From assembly GCA_046350655.1 (NCBI GenBank), contig JAXMAB010000012.1, positions 1 to 64,000 on the forward strand: a stretch of 64,000 bases of DNA. Reading direction: 5' to 3'. The position numbers and the translations under genes were made by a program. The stretch comes from JAEUHO01 sp046350655 (GTDB lineage Bacteria > Planctomycetota > PLA2 > JAEUHO01). Numbering within the stretch: the stretch's first letter is position 1; the number at the start of each line of letters is the position of its first letter. Under the pieces are notes generated by a model. The model saw only the letters and a program-made list of their open reading frames with translations, was not told the DNA's origin and did not search any database. Shown piece by piece: positions 1-9,713 of this stretch.

Positions 1-414
1 CCCTTCCCCCCCCCTTTGGGTGGGGAGGGGGGACGGGCGTGGGATGCGAGCGACGGGCGCGGTCGAGCGTGCAGGCGCTGTGTCGTTCGCGGACGCGGAG
101 ATGAGGCGGACGCGGCGAGGGAGCGGGCGTGGGATGTGAGGCGCGCGCGCGGAAAGTCGCGCAGGCGTCGCCAGCATCGCGGTCGCGGAGATGAGGCAGA
201 CGCGGCGAGACGACGGCGTGGGACGCAAGGCCCGCGCGCCGTGAGATGGGAAGCGCGGCGTGAAGTCGCGGCGGAGACCGCGTTCTGCAGGCCGATGTGG
301 TTCTGCTCCCCCCCCACGCACCCTTCCCCCCCTTGGGGTGGCGAGGGACGACGGGCGTGGAACGCGAGATCGGCGCGGGACGACCCCGGAGCGCGTGGTA
401 GGCAGGGCGCGATC
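1..414. repeat. Repeat-rich non-coding leader region with 90-bp tandem repeat and C/G-tract elements
   Basis: No convincing gene. A C-tract/G-tract element at 1-50 recurs at 321-369 (CCCTTCCCCCCCC, then GGG-rich, then ACGGGCGTGG). Between them an imperfect tandem repeat of period 90 is visible: the block at 91-140 matches 181-230 (shared core GCGGAGATGAGGC followed by GACGCGGCGAG), and 71-92 matches 161-182. The frame reading through the region into the ABC gene encodes only Arg/Ala-rich repeats, so it is treated as non-coding. A related C/G-tract element lies beside groEL at 3861-3921. Confidence 0.6.
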
Positions 415-1325
<911 letters not shown>

Positions 1326-1329
<4 letters not shown>

Positions 1330-2135
1330 GCACGTTCCGCGCCGCCTTCGCCTGGCAGAGCCGCGCCGTCCTCGGGCGGCACGTGCGCGTCCACCTGCGC
1401 AAGTGGCACACCGCGCTCCTCCCCCCCGTGTGCGAGCCGATCCTCATGCTGCTGACGTTCGGCGTCGGGCTCGGCGGACGGGTCGGCGGGTTCGCGTGGG
1501 CCGGCGGCCCGGTGGACTACCTCACCTACCTCGCGCCCGGCATGCTCGCGTACGCCGCGTTCATGACGGCCTTCTTCCAGTCCGTGTTCTCGGCCTACGT
1601 CCGGATGCACTTCCAGAAGACCTGGGAGGGCCAGCTCACGACCCAGGTCGGCCTCGAGCACGTCGTCTGGGGCGAGGCGCTCTGGGCCGCGACCATGGCC
1701 ACGGCCTACGCCACCGCCGTCGCGCTCGTCCTCCTCGCGTTCGGCGCCGCCGGCGCGCTCCACCTCCACTGGGCGGGCCTCCTCCTCGCGCTGCCGATGC
1801 TCTTCCTCGCGGCGCTCGCGTTCGCGTCGCTCGGCCTGCTCTTCACCGCGTGGCTGCCCAGCATGGACCACATGTCCCTGCCGTTCTTCCTCGTCGTGAT
1901 GCCGCTCGGCTTCGCCAGCAGCACCTACTTCCCGCTGCCCGAAGCCCCGGTCCTCTCGCAGGTCGTCCTCGCGAACCCCCTCCACCACCTCGCCGAGGGA
2001 CTCCGCTGGCTCCTCGTCGCCGGCCGCTTCACCGCGCACCTCCCCGCGGCCGTCGGCCTCTGCCTCGCGATGCTGGCCCTCCTGGTCCCGATCGACATGC
2101 GGCTCCTGCGCCGCCGGGTCTTCGGCGACCGCTGA
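1326..2135 (+). CDS. ABC-2 type transporter permease, NodJ type
   Basis: Integral membrane permease of 269 aa, partner of the ATPase at 415-1329, with which it shares an ATGA start/stop overlap. After a short cytoplasmic N-terminus containing several Arg/Lys residues, about six hydrophobic segments follow, with the family-typical stretch YLAPGMLAYAAFMTAFFQ after the first helix and a re-entrant Pro-rich segment FPLPEAPVLSQVVLANPLHH before the last helix. Length and pattern match ABC-2 permeases such as NodJ and DrrB. It probably forms a dimer in the inner membrane with two copies of the ATPase. Substrate unknown. Confidence 0.88.
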
Positions 2136-2289
2136 CCCTCCGCCCCCGACCCGCCCGGCCGCCGGGGATCGCGGTCGCGCGCCGGGCCGAGGTCGTGGTA
2201 CCTATGGGTCCGTCCCCGTCGCCTCCCTGCTGCGCCCGGCGATCCTCTCGCTGCGGCGGGCCCGCTCGCCGCCGGAACCGCCCCCGCGC

Positions 2290-2787
2290 ATGATCGACCA
2301 GCCGCCCGGACCGCTCGGCTCGGGCACCCCCGAGGACCCTCGCCTCGTCGTCGAGTCGTGGATGGCCATCCCCGGCCCCGACGGGTGGCGCCTCCTCGTC
2401 CTCCGCCGCACGCCGCAGAGCGGAGGCTTCTGGCAGGGGGTCTCCGGCCGCGTCGAGGCCTTCGACCGCTCGCTGCGCGCGGCCGCGCTGCGCGAGATCC
2501 GCGAGGAGACCGGCCTCGACGCCGACATCGAGATCGTCGATCTCGAGCTGTGGACGACCTTCCGCGGGCCCGTGTCCGGCGCGACCTTCCGCAAGCGCAG
2601 CCTCGCCGCGATCCTGCCCCCGACGGTCACCGCGGCGTCGATCCGCCTCTCCGACGAGCACGACGCCGCGGAGATCCTCCCGCTCCCCGACGCGCGCCGC
2701 CGGCTGCGCTTCCGGCCCAACCAGGACGAGCTCGACGCCCTCGAGCGCCTCCTCGCGACGCGAGGCCCGGCCGCCGCCCGCGGCTGA
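2290..2787 (+). CDS. Nudix hydrolase
   Basis: Predicted nucleoside-diphosphate-linked pyrophosphohydrolase, 165 aa. The Nudix helix is clear in REIREETGL. The segment GFWQGVSGRVEAFDRS resembles the FWQ-V-G stretch of NudB-type dihydroneopterin/dATP pyrophosphohydrolases, but substrate specificity cannot be read from sequence alone. Oddity: between the Nudix Gly and the REIREE core there is one extra residue compared with the usual spacing, and the position usually held by the first Glu is Arg. The last ten codons (ATRGPAAARG) coincide with a half copy of the dispersed palindromic repeat at 2757-2770, so the C-terminus may have been remodelled by repeat insertion. The 154-bp gap upstream shows no clear promoter or ribosome binding site. 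Confidence 0.85.
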   Translation: MIDQPPGPLGSGTPEDPRLVVESWMAIPGPDGWRLLVLRRTPQSGGFWQGVSGRVEAFDRSLRAAALREIREETGLDADIEIVDLELWTTFRGPVSGATFRKRSLAAILPPTVTAASIRLSDEHDAAEILPLPDARRRLRFRPNQDELDALERLLATRGPAAARG

Positions 2788-2850
2788 CGGCGCCCCGCGC
2801 CGGCGAGCGCCCGGGGGACCGCGACCCCCTCCCGGGACCGCGAGGCCCGG
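2757..2850. repeat. Two half copies of the GCGAGGCCCG palindromic element
   Basis: Half copies at 2757-2770 (GACGCGAGGCCCGG, inside the Nudix 3' end) and 2834-2850 (GGGACCGCGAGGCCCGG, intergenic). Both are followed by the same CGCCGCCCGC-rich sequence, suggesting a local duplication. Confidence 0.7.
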
Positions 2851-2877
2851 TCGCCGCCCGCCGCCCGCCCTCGTCGG

Positions 2878-2883
2878 TATCCT
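2878..2883 (+). promoter_or_regulatory. -10-like TATCCT, 8 nt before ATG at 2892
   Basis: TATCCT sits 8 nt before the ATG, with no Shine-Dalgarno sequence between, which suggests a leaderless or near-leaderless transcript. No -35 is recognisable. Confidence 0.4.
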
Positions 2884-2891
2884 CGACGCGG

Positions 2892-3299
2892 ATGGAAGGC
2901 GCCCCGCGTCCCCCCCGTCGCCGCCTCGGACGCTGGCGTCGCCGCGCCGCCGCGTGGGCCCCCCAGCGCACGAACGAGGCCCAGTTCGCGCGCGACCGGG
3001 CGTACCTCGACGAGGACGCCCTGCCCTTCTTCGACGAGTTCCCGCGGCACACCCGCGCGCGGTTCCTCTTCGCGCTGCTGACGATGGCGGCCGTCGCGAT
3101 CGCGGTGATCGTGCTGACGTTCCGGTGGTTCCCGCCCGTCGTCGGGCTGCTGCTCACGCTCTCCGCGTCGGCGCTCGTCCTGTGGTGGTCGCGCGCGCAC
3201 CGCGCCGAGACGCCCCTCCACCTCGCCCGCCACGTTGCCCGCCACCGCGCCGCCTCGACCGGCGCCGCCGTACGCGCTCCGGCGACGCCGCGGCCCTGA
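2892..3299 (+). CDS. Small two-helix membrane protein, unknown function
   Basis: 135 aa, not recognised. A basic N-terminus (PRPPRRRLGRWRRRAAA) and an acidic linker (YLDEDALPFFDEFPRH) are followed by two adjacent transmembrane helices (roughly residues 56-75 and 80-97) and a short Arg/His-rich tail. The layout suggests an inner-membrane helical hairpin with both ends in the cytoplasm. The ATG at 2892 is preceded by TATCCT at 8 nt rather than by a ribosome binding site. It is convergent with another small membrane gene at 3348-3689, which may indicate a related local role, but no function can be assigned. Confidence 0.6.
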   Translation: MEGAPRPPRRRLGRWRRRAAAWAPQRTNEAQFARDRAYLDEDALPFFDEFPRHTRARFLFALLTMAAVAIAVIVLTFRWFPPVVGLLLTLSASALVLWWSRAHRAETPLHLARHVARHRAASTGAAVRAPATPRP

Positions 3300-3347
3300 C
3301 GCCGCGGGACGCGCGGCCGCGCGCCCGAGGTCGCGCCCGCGACGCCG

Positions 3348-3689
3348 TCAGCGGAACCCGTCGCCGCGATGGGATCGGGCCCAGCGCAGGTAGCGGACGA
3401 CGACCCTGCGCACGTCCCGCCGGATCCCGTGCGGAGCCGCCGCGAGCACGTGCCGGCTCGCGAACAGGGCCGCGCCGACGCACACCGCGGCCATCGACTG
3501 CACCGCAACATCCGCGGGTGCGCCGAAGTTGGCGACGACCCCTCCGGTGATTGCGCCGATGGCGAACACCCCGAAGAAGCGGAGCACCCCGAGCGACATC
3601 GCGTCCGCGGGCGCAGCCGACCGGAACCCACGAGCCGGGCGCGGGGACCGCGTCGACGAGGTGCGGGGGATGATGAGGATGCTCTGCAC
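3348..3689 (-). CDS. Small membrane protein, unknown function
   Basis: 113 aa from a GTG start at 3689. A basic N-terminal stretch is followed by two hydrophobic segments (around LGVLRFFGVFAIGAITGGVV and VAVQSMAAVCVGAALFASRH) and an Arg-rich cytoplasmic tail (RRDVRRVVVRYLRWARSH). Not recognised. The GTG is supported by TAGGAT exactly 6 nt upstream on the same strand, the spacing seen at many genes in this window, and no Shine-Dalgarno is present. It lies convergent to the gene at 2892-3299 and downstream of a strong hairpin that probably terminates groEL transcription. Confidence 0.6.
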   Translation of the reverse strand: MQSILIIPRTSSTRSPRPARGFRSAAPADAMSLGVLRFFGVFAIGAITGGVVANFGAPADVAVQSMAAVCVGAALFASRHVLAAAPHGIRRDVRRVVVRYLRWARSHRGDGFR

Positions 3690-3695
3690 GCCGTG

Positions 3696-3701
3696 ATCCT
3701 A
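3696..3701 (-). promoter_or_regulatory. -10-like TAGGAT, 6 nt before GTG at 3689
   Basis: TAGGAT followed by 6 nt and the GTG start; a leaderless promoter candidate with no -35 visible. Confidence 0.5.
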
Positions 3702-3713
3702 GCCACCCCTCAC

Positions 3714-3740
3714 GGCGGCCACCGGGCCTCGCGTGTCCCC
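3714..3740. repeat. Palindromic-element half copy
   Basis: GGCGGCCACCGGGCCTCGCG followed by TGTCCCC. The same 20-bp string recurs at 6868-6887, and CCGGCCACCGGGCCTCGCG recurs inside the full palindrome at 14708-14726. Confidence 0.7.
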
Positions 3741-3761
3741 CACCGCTCCACCACGAAACGA

Positions 3762-3798
3762 CGCGGCCCCGGCCGCCACCGGGACGTCCGGGGCCGCG
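3762..3798 (-). terminator. Hairpin downstream of groEL
   Basis: Arms CGCGGCCCCGG (3762-3772) and CCGGGGCCGCG (3788-3798) form an 11-bp perfect stem. On the minus strand the second arm is followed by TCGTTTCG, a weak U-rich tail. It lies about 120 nt past the groEL stop and before the next minus-strand gene. Confidence 0.5.
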
Positions 3799-3860
3799 AC
3801 GATCGAATCGAGAGGCGACGGCAGGCTCAGGGCCCGCACCGCATCTCACCCCACCCGCCC

Positions 3861-3921
3861 TCTTCCCCCCCCTCCCCACCCGCAGGGGGGGGAAGGGGGG
3901 TTGGGGGGGTGGGGAGGGGGG
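3861..3921. repeat. C-tract/G-tract element with G-quadruplex motif at the groEL stop
   Basis: A C-rich block (3861-3880) is followed on the plus strand by five G runs: 3885-3892 (8), 3895-3900 (6), 3903-3909 (7), 3911-3914 (4) and 3916-3921 (6), with loops of 1-2 nt. This is a canonical G-quadruplex-forming pattern on the template strand directly after the groEL stop codon. It resembles the C/G-tract elements at 1-50 and 321-369. Confidence 0.65.
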
Positions 3922-5580
<1,659 letters not shown>

Positions 5581-5638
5581 CGGTGCTTCTCCGGGTTCGT
5601 TGCGAGGTCGGGTTCGAGGGGTGCGGGGCCCGTGGGCC

Positions 5639-5995
5639 CTACTTCTTCTTCGCGGGGGCGGGCTTGTCGGCCTTCTCGGCCTTCGCGGCGCCCGTCCACG
5701 GCGCGTCGTCGAGGACGCCGAGCAGCTCGTGCTCGTCGAGGAGCAGGAACTCCTTCCCGCCCTCCTTGACCGTCGTGCCCGCGAACGAGCCGAAGAGGAC
5801 GCGGTCGCCCACCTTGACGCTCATCGGGACGCGGTCGCCCTTGTCGTTCAGCTTGCCGGCGCCGACCGCGACGATGCGGCCCTCCGTCGGCTTCTCCTTG
5901 GCGGTGTCGGGCAGGACGATGCCGCCGGCCGTCTTCTCGAGCGACTCGAGCCGCTCGACGAGCACCTTGTCCTGCAGGGGCTTGATCTTCGCCAT
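5639..5995 (-). CDS. groS: Co-chaperonin GroES with Lys/Ala-rich C-terminal extension
   Basis: 118-aa GroES, the lid of the GroEL folding chamber. The usual fold spans about residues 1-97 (IKPLQDKVLVERLESLEKTAGGIVLP..., mobile loop, and the closing segment ELLGVLDD). It is followed by about 21 extra residues (APWTGAAKAEKADKPAPAKKK), Lys/Ala/Pro-rich and absent from the standard ~95-aa protein. The ATG at 5995 is chosen because MAKIKPLQ is the classic start and is preceded by GGAAGGAAG. It is followed by groEL after 58 bp. The 118 bp upstream, up to the receiver-like gene ending at 6114, contains no CIRCE element; the promoter could lie there or further upstream. Confidence 0.96.
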   Translation of the reverse strand: MAKIKPLQDKVLVERLESLEKTAGGIVLPDTAKEKPTEGRIVAVGAGKLNDKGDRVPMSVKVGDRVLFGSFAGTTVKEGGKEFLLLDEHELLGVLDDAPWTGAAKAEKADKPAPAKKK

Positions 5996-6113
5996 CGTTG
6001 CTTCCTTCCCGGGCACCGGGCCCGGCGTCGTCGAGCCCCCCCGCGGGGAGGCCGTCCTCGGGTTGTCGTCCAGTCGCTGCCTTCGCGTCCGTCCCACCGC
6101 CCGGCGGGCGGCG

Positions 6114-6683
6114 TCAGCCCCGGGCGGCCAGGCGCAGTGCGAGCAGCACCGCGTCCTGTCCCGCCGGGAGGGGCAGCACCGTCGCCACCCCGTCGCCGAG
6201 CGCCGTCAGCCAGAGTTCCTTCGTGGGTCGCTCGGCCAACAGGACGAGCCGACCCGCTCGACGCGAGGGCGCGACCGGCCGGCGGCCGTCCGCGTCCTCC
6301 ACGCCATCCATCGCCGCGATCCCGCGGACGAGCGCCGGCCGGGCCGGCGTCCATCGCACGGGCGTGTCGGGCGCCGAGGTCCCGGCCCGCGCCGAGCCCC
6401 AGCCGTCCGGTCGCGCGTCGGGGTCCGCGGGCGAACCCGCCGACACCACCGTGCGCCAGACTTCCTCGCCGTCCACCCGGTCGAGGTCCCGGTCGAGGAA
6501 CGACACGGACTCCGGCGTGCGCCGCAGCCAGTCGACCGCCTCGCGGCCGACGGACGTGACGAACGTCGGGAATCCCTGCCCCCGGATCCATCCGGCCAGT
6601 TCGTCGCGGAACCGCGAGGCCCGCACGCCGATCAGGACGGGTCGATCCAGGGACACGCGGCGGTAGAACAAAGGGAGTGCCAC
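6114..6683 (-). CDS. Degenerate response-regulator receiver (pseudo-receiver) protein
   Basis: 189 aa from a GTG start. The N-terminal part (RPVLIGVRASRFRDELAGW, then VSFLDRDLDRVDGEEVW) has the beta/alpha rhythm of a receiver domain, with Asp residues near the phospho-acceptor position. The C-terminal part (RLVLLAERPTKELW, then VLPLPAGQDAVLLALRLA) looks like beta4 to alpha5 but lacks the normal T/S and K-P signature residues. About 60 low-complexity residues are inserted between the halves. It therefore looks like a non-canonical receiver that is unlikely to be phosphorylated normally; this is inference from pattern, not alignment. It is directly upstream of groES on the same strand, 118 bp away, and might be co-transcribed. 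The start is uncertain because no ribosome binding site is evident. Confidence 0.55.
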   Translation of the reverse strand: MALPLFYRRVSLDRPVLIGVRASRFRDELAGWIRGQGFPTFVTSVGREAVDWLRRTPESVSFLDRDLDRVDGEEVWRTVVSAGSPADPDARPDGWGSARAGTSAPDTPVRWTPARPALVRGIAAMDGVEDADGRRPVAPSRRAGRLVLLAERPTKELWLTALGDGVATVLPLPAGQDAVLLALRLAARG

Positions 6684-6827
6684 ATGCGCCGGGATCGGTC
6701 CGACGCAAGGTTCTTCTCAACCCTCTGCCCCGCATCGACTTACGACGACATCGCGGCGCGGCCGAAGCCCCCCGGGAGCCTCGCGGCTGACATCCTGGCA
6801 GCGGGTCCGCCGCGGGCCTCCGGCGGG

Positions 6828-6844
6828 GGTGACAGTCTGTCACC
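6828..6844. promoter_or_regulatory. 17-bp palindrome, candidate operator upstream of the receiver-groESL unit
   Basis: GGTGACA-GTC-TGTCACC is a perfect 7-bp inverted repeat with a 3-nt centre, in the 247-bp gap upstream of the gene at 6114-6683. TGACA/TGTCA half-sites are typical of dimeric regulators. No regulator can be named, and it might alternatively be a small hairpin downstream of the gene ending at 6931. Confidence 0.35.
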
Positions 6845-6867
6845 GTGGCTCGGGACGGCCGGCGGGC

Positions 6868-6894
6868 GGCGGCCACCGGGCCTCGCGGTCCCCC
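6868..6894. repeat. Palindromic-element half copy
   Basis: GGCGGCCACCGGGCCTCGCG followed by GTCCCC; shares its first 20 bp with 3714-3733. Confidence 0.7.
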
Positions 6895-6930
6895 GCCCGG
6901 GGGTCGGTCCCCCGGTCCCACCCGGGAAGG

Positions 6931-7854
6931 CTACTTCACGCCGGCCGGGATCGGGACGGTCGTGCTCAGCTTGATGACCTCGATCTCGGGGAGCTGGATC
7001 GAGACGGGCGCGCCGCCGAGGTTGCTCGAGAGGCTCGTCTGGAACGTCTTGATGGGCCGCTTCAGCTTGGCGAGCTGGATGCGGCACTCCGACAGCACCG
7101 TCGCCGTGTCGCCGCGGTGGAGCGCGTCCATGTAGGCGTCGACCGCGCCCGCGTAGGCGGCGAGCTGCGACGCGGCCTTCGCGATCGCCTCGGTCTTCGT
7201 CTCGCGGGCGAGCGCCTCGAGCCGCTTCTTGCCCTCGGCGCGCAGCGCGGGATCCGGCGCCAGCATCAGCTGCGCCGCGGCGTTCAGCTCCGCGGCGACG
7301 CGGCGGCCCTCGGCCGCACGGGCCTCGTCGTCGGCCTTGGCCTTCGCCTCGGCGCCGAGCGCGGCCCACTCCTCCGGCGTCATCCAGCGGTCGCCGTGGC
7401 GCTCGAGGCCGTCGGCGCGCTTCGCCTCGTCCGGCGTCATCCACGCGCCGCGGTGGCGCACGTGCCCGAGGACCTCGTGGGCGGCCGCGTTCTCCGGGTC
7501 GGACGCGAGCACCTGCTCGGCGACGGCGCGGCCCTCGGTCGCGCGGCCGTTCTCGACGAGCCACGCGGCGAGCGCCGCGCGCCCCGCGTGGTCGTCGGGC
7601 GCGAGCTTCGCCGAGCGCTCGCGCCACTCGCTCTCGACGGACGGCGCCTTCGCCCAGTCGCGGACCTCGCTCGCCGGGAACTCCGCCTCGCCGAACCGCG
7701 AGACGACGCGGTAGACCTCGCCGTCCTTCACGACCGTGCCCTCGACGAGCCGGCCGTCGACCAGCGTGAGGACGTCGGCGGCGGCGGCTCGGGCCCCCGC
7801 GAAGACCCCGGCGACGAAGGCGGCGCAACCGAACGCGAGCGACAGGCGGGCCAT
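6931..7854 (-). CDS. Secreted protein with paired 'WMTPEE' motifs, Planctomycete type
   Basis: 307 aa with a Sec signal peptide (MARLSLAFGCAAFVAGVFAGARAAAA, cleavage likely after AAA). The mature protein starts with a small beta module (DVLTLVDGRLVEGTVVKDGEVYRV) followed by a TPR-like helical region and two tandem GxWMTPxE motifs (GAWMTPDEAKR and DRWMTPEEWAA), then a charged coiled coil and a C-terminal domain ending in IPAGVK. These linked features recur in secreted planctomycete proteins of unknown function. GAGGAG about 6 nt upstream of the ATG is a good ribosome binding site. It is the last gene before the receiver-groESL unit on the same strand, 247 bp upstream of it. Confidence 0.7.
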   Translation of the reverse strand: MARLSLAFGCAAFVAGVFAGARAAAADVLTLVDGRLVEGTVVKDGEVYRVVSRFGEAEFPASEVRDWAKAPSVESEWRERSAKLAPDDHAGRAALAAWLVENGRATEGRAVAEQVLASDPENAAAHEVLGHVRHRGAWMTPDEAKRADGLERHGDRWMTPEEWAALGAEAKAKADDEARAAEGRRVAAELNAAAQLMLAPDPALRAEGKKRLEALARETKTEAIAKAASQLAAYAGAVDAYMDALHRGDTATVLSECRIQLAKLKRPIKTFQTSLSSNLGGAPVSIQLPEIEVIKLSTTVPIPAGVK

Positions 7855-7963
7855 GGCGACTCCTCGGGGCGACGATCGCCCCCTACCGTCACAACGCCGG
7901 ACAGCCGCCGACGCCTCCGGTCCTCGCCGCGGGGTCCCGCCCCCCGGGGGGCGCGCGCGAGCG

Positions 7964-8386
7964 TCAGCGCGCGACCGGGTCGATCACCCAGGCGCCGTCC
8001 GCGGTCTTCGACCACGAGAACGTCAGCGTCTCGGGGGCCGCGCCCCGTCGGGTCGGCGACAGCACGAAAACGTCGGTTTCACCGAGGCTCCCGCCGGTCG
8101 TGCGGACCGCGGAGACCAGGGACCCCTGCTGCAGCCAGCTCTGCAGGACCCGCAGGGCCTCCAGCACGCGTGCATCGCGGGTCGACACGCCCGGCGCCAG
8201 GAACGGCTCGAGCTCGGCGGCGTCCACCCGCGGCTTCTCGAGGAGCTTCGTGAACTCCTGCGCGCGCTGGGCGAGGGCGGGCCGCCCGGAGGCCTGGGCC
8301 GCGCCGACGACGCCGACGACCACGGCGATCCCGGCGGCGAGCGCCCCGGCGCAGAGCATCAGGACCATCGGGCGGCGGCCGTCCAT
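7964..8386 (-). CDS. Membrane-anchored protein of unknown function
   Basis: 140 aa with an N-terminal signal anchor (MVLMLCAGALAAGIAVVVGVVGAA) and a periplasmic alpha/beta domain ending TFSWSKTADGAWVIDPVAR, which resembles SnoaL/NTF2-like 'nuclear transport factor' endings in which a beta strand carries a W.ID motif. The gene at 54271-54816 ends in the same way (DDGWRIDRLGL), so the two may share a fold. The ATG at 8386 rather than the in-frame one 21 nt upstream is chosen because TATACT lies exactly 6 nt before it. No Shine-Dalgarno is present. Confidence 0.6.
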   Translation of the reverse strand: MDGRRPMVLMLCAGALAAGIAVVVGVVGAAQASGRPALAQRAQEFTKLLEKPRVDAAELEPFLAPGVSTRDARVLEALRVLQSWLQQGSLVSAVRTTGGSLGETDVFVLSPTRRGAAPETLTFSWSKTADGAWVIDPVAR

Positions 8387-8392
8387 CCCCCC

Positions 8393-8398
8393 AGTATA
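8393..8398 (-). promoter_or_regulatory. -10 element TATACT, 6 nt before ATG at 8386
   Basis: A near-consensus -10 (TATACT) followed by six G residues and the ATG. The predicted transcription start falls on or next to the start codon. Confidence 0.55.
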
Positions 8399-8495
8399 GG
8401 CGGCCACCGGCCCGACCGGGGGGTGGGTTCAGTTGGACGGCCCGCCCCGTCGATGGAGGAGTCCCACACGTCGTGGGTCGCCCGGGGGGGCAACC

Positions 8496-9473
8496 ATGGT
8501 CGAGGACATTCCCGTCGCCGGCACGCCGCTCGATCCCGGCCTCTTCAGCGGCAAGCGCCGTTCGCCGCGCCGCCGTCGCACCCTCATCGTGGACATCGGC
8601 GAGCCCGGGGGCACCCACTACGAGGCGCGCACCGTCGACGTCTCGCGCGGCGGCATGCTGCTCGAGTTCGTCGACGACAAGCTGAAGGCGCCGTCGGACC
8701 CGGCCGAGCTCGTCGGCTTCGCCACGCGCCTGATGATGATGTTCCCCACCGGCATGGAGACGACCTTCGGCTCCGGCGCGGTGAAGACGCACGCGGTCGT
8801 CGTGCGGCTCGTGAGCAGCGCGTCGGCCGCGTCGCCGATCCTGCTCGGCTGCCGCTTCGACACGCCGCTCACCGACGTCGACTGCCGCCTGCTGGGCCTC
8901 GACCTCGACGGCGACGAGACGGAGAGCGAGCCCGCGGAGCGCGCCACGCCCGAGGAGGGCTTCGACGACCTCATGGGGTTCCTCAAGGACGCCTCGCGGT
9001 CGTGGGACTTCGACCTCGACGACGACGACGCGCCCTCCGCGACGACCACGCTCTCCGACGACGACCTCGCGCACGTGGGCCGCCGGGCCGCCGCATCGCG
9101 GCCTTCGCTCGGCACGCCGATGAGCCCGCCGTGGGCCGAGCCCGGCGAGGTCGTGACGCACCTCTTCCCGACGGACGCGCCCGTGTTCGGCCCGCGGTAC
9201 CGCGGCCGCCTCGTGCACGCCGAGCCGAACCTCGCGCTCGTCGACCTTCCGCTGCCGCCCCACGAGCAGGACCCGTTCGGCTGGGCCGCGGGCCTCGGCG
9301 CGCGGGTGCGCCTGGTCGCGTTGTGCGAGGGCCGCGTGCTCTGGGAGGCGATCGCCACGGTCACGCGGTTCGACGTCGCGCCCGACGAGCAGGTGCGGGC
9401 GTCGCTCACGCCCGACCGCGAGCCGTCCGCGGCCCTCCTCGAGTCGCTGCGCGGCGTCGCGCACGCCCGCTGA
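8496..9473 (+). CDS. PilZ-domain protein (putative c-di-GMP receptor)
   Basis: 325 aa. The N-terminal domain has the PilZ signature: an Arg-rich loop (KRRSPRRRRTLIV) followed about 30 residues later by DVSRGGMLLE, matching the D/NxSxxG motif, and later LLGCRFDTPLTDVD, typical of PilZ strand ends. A highly acidic linker (DFDLDDDDAPSA, DDDLAHVG) leads to a second beta-rich domain from about residue 205 that may be another PilZ-like barrel without the binding motif. The start MVEDIPVAG at 8496 is preferred over an upstream in-frame ATG because the earlier sequence is low-complexity. It is convergent with an HD-GYP phosphodiesterase, which links both genes to c-di-GMP. Confidence 0.75.
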   Translation: MVEDIPVAGTPLDPGLFSGKRRSPRRRRTLIVDIGEPGGTHYEARTVDVSRGGMLLEFVDDKLKAPSDPAELVGFATRLMMMFPTGMETTFGSGAVKTHAVVVRLVSSASAASPILLGCRFDTPLTDVDCRLLGLDLDGDETESEPAERATPEEGFDDLMGFLKDASRSWDFDLDDDDAPSATTTLSDDDLAHVGRRAAASRPSLGTPMSPPWAEPGEVVTHLFPTDAPVFGPRYRGRLVHAEPNLALVDLPLPPHEQDPFGWAAGLGARVRLVALCEGRVLWEAIATVTRFDVAPDEQVRASLTPDREPSAALLESLRGVAHAR

Positions 9474-9490
9474 CGCCCGGTCGAGCGCGC

Positions 9491-9692
9491 GGGACCGCGA
9501 GGCCCGTCGCGTTCCAAGGGGCACGCGCCCCGCGAGGGGTCCCGAGGCCCGGTGTCGCCCGGGCGGGCCTCGTGCCCGCCCGCGAGGCGCGGCGACGGAC
9601 GACGGACACGGAGTCCTCTCGCGATCCGGAGGACGATCTGCAGGGCTACGCGGACGAACGAGTTGCGCGGGCGAGCGGGCCTCGCGTCCCGG
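9491..9692. repeat. Cluster of palindromic-element copies between convergent genes
   Basis: GGGACCGCGAGGCCCG at 9491-9506, a decayed copy around 9538-9553 (GGTCCCGAGGCCCGG) and CGGGCCTCGCGTCCC at 9676-9690. They occupy the 240-bp gap between the PilZ gene and the HD-GYP gene; no gene is seen in the gap. Confidence 0.7.
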
Positions 9693-9713
9693 TGCGTCCG
9701 ACCGCGGCCCGCG

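Noticed and set aside
16..414. N-terminal extension of the ABC ATPase
   Set aside because: The extra 133 codons are tandem repeats and C/G tracts; the protein starts normally at ATG 415.
5996..6113. CIRCE element upstream of groES
   Set aside because: No TTAGCACTC/GAGTGCTAA-like inverted repeat was found here or in 6684-6930.
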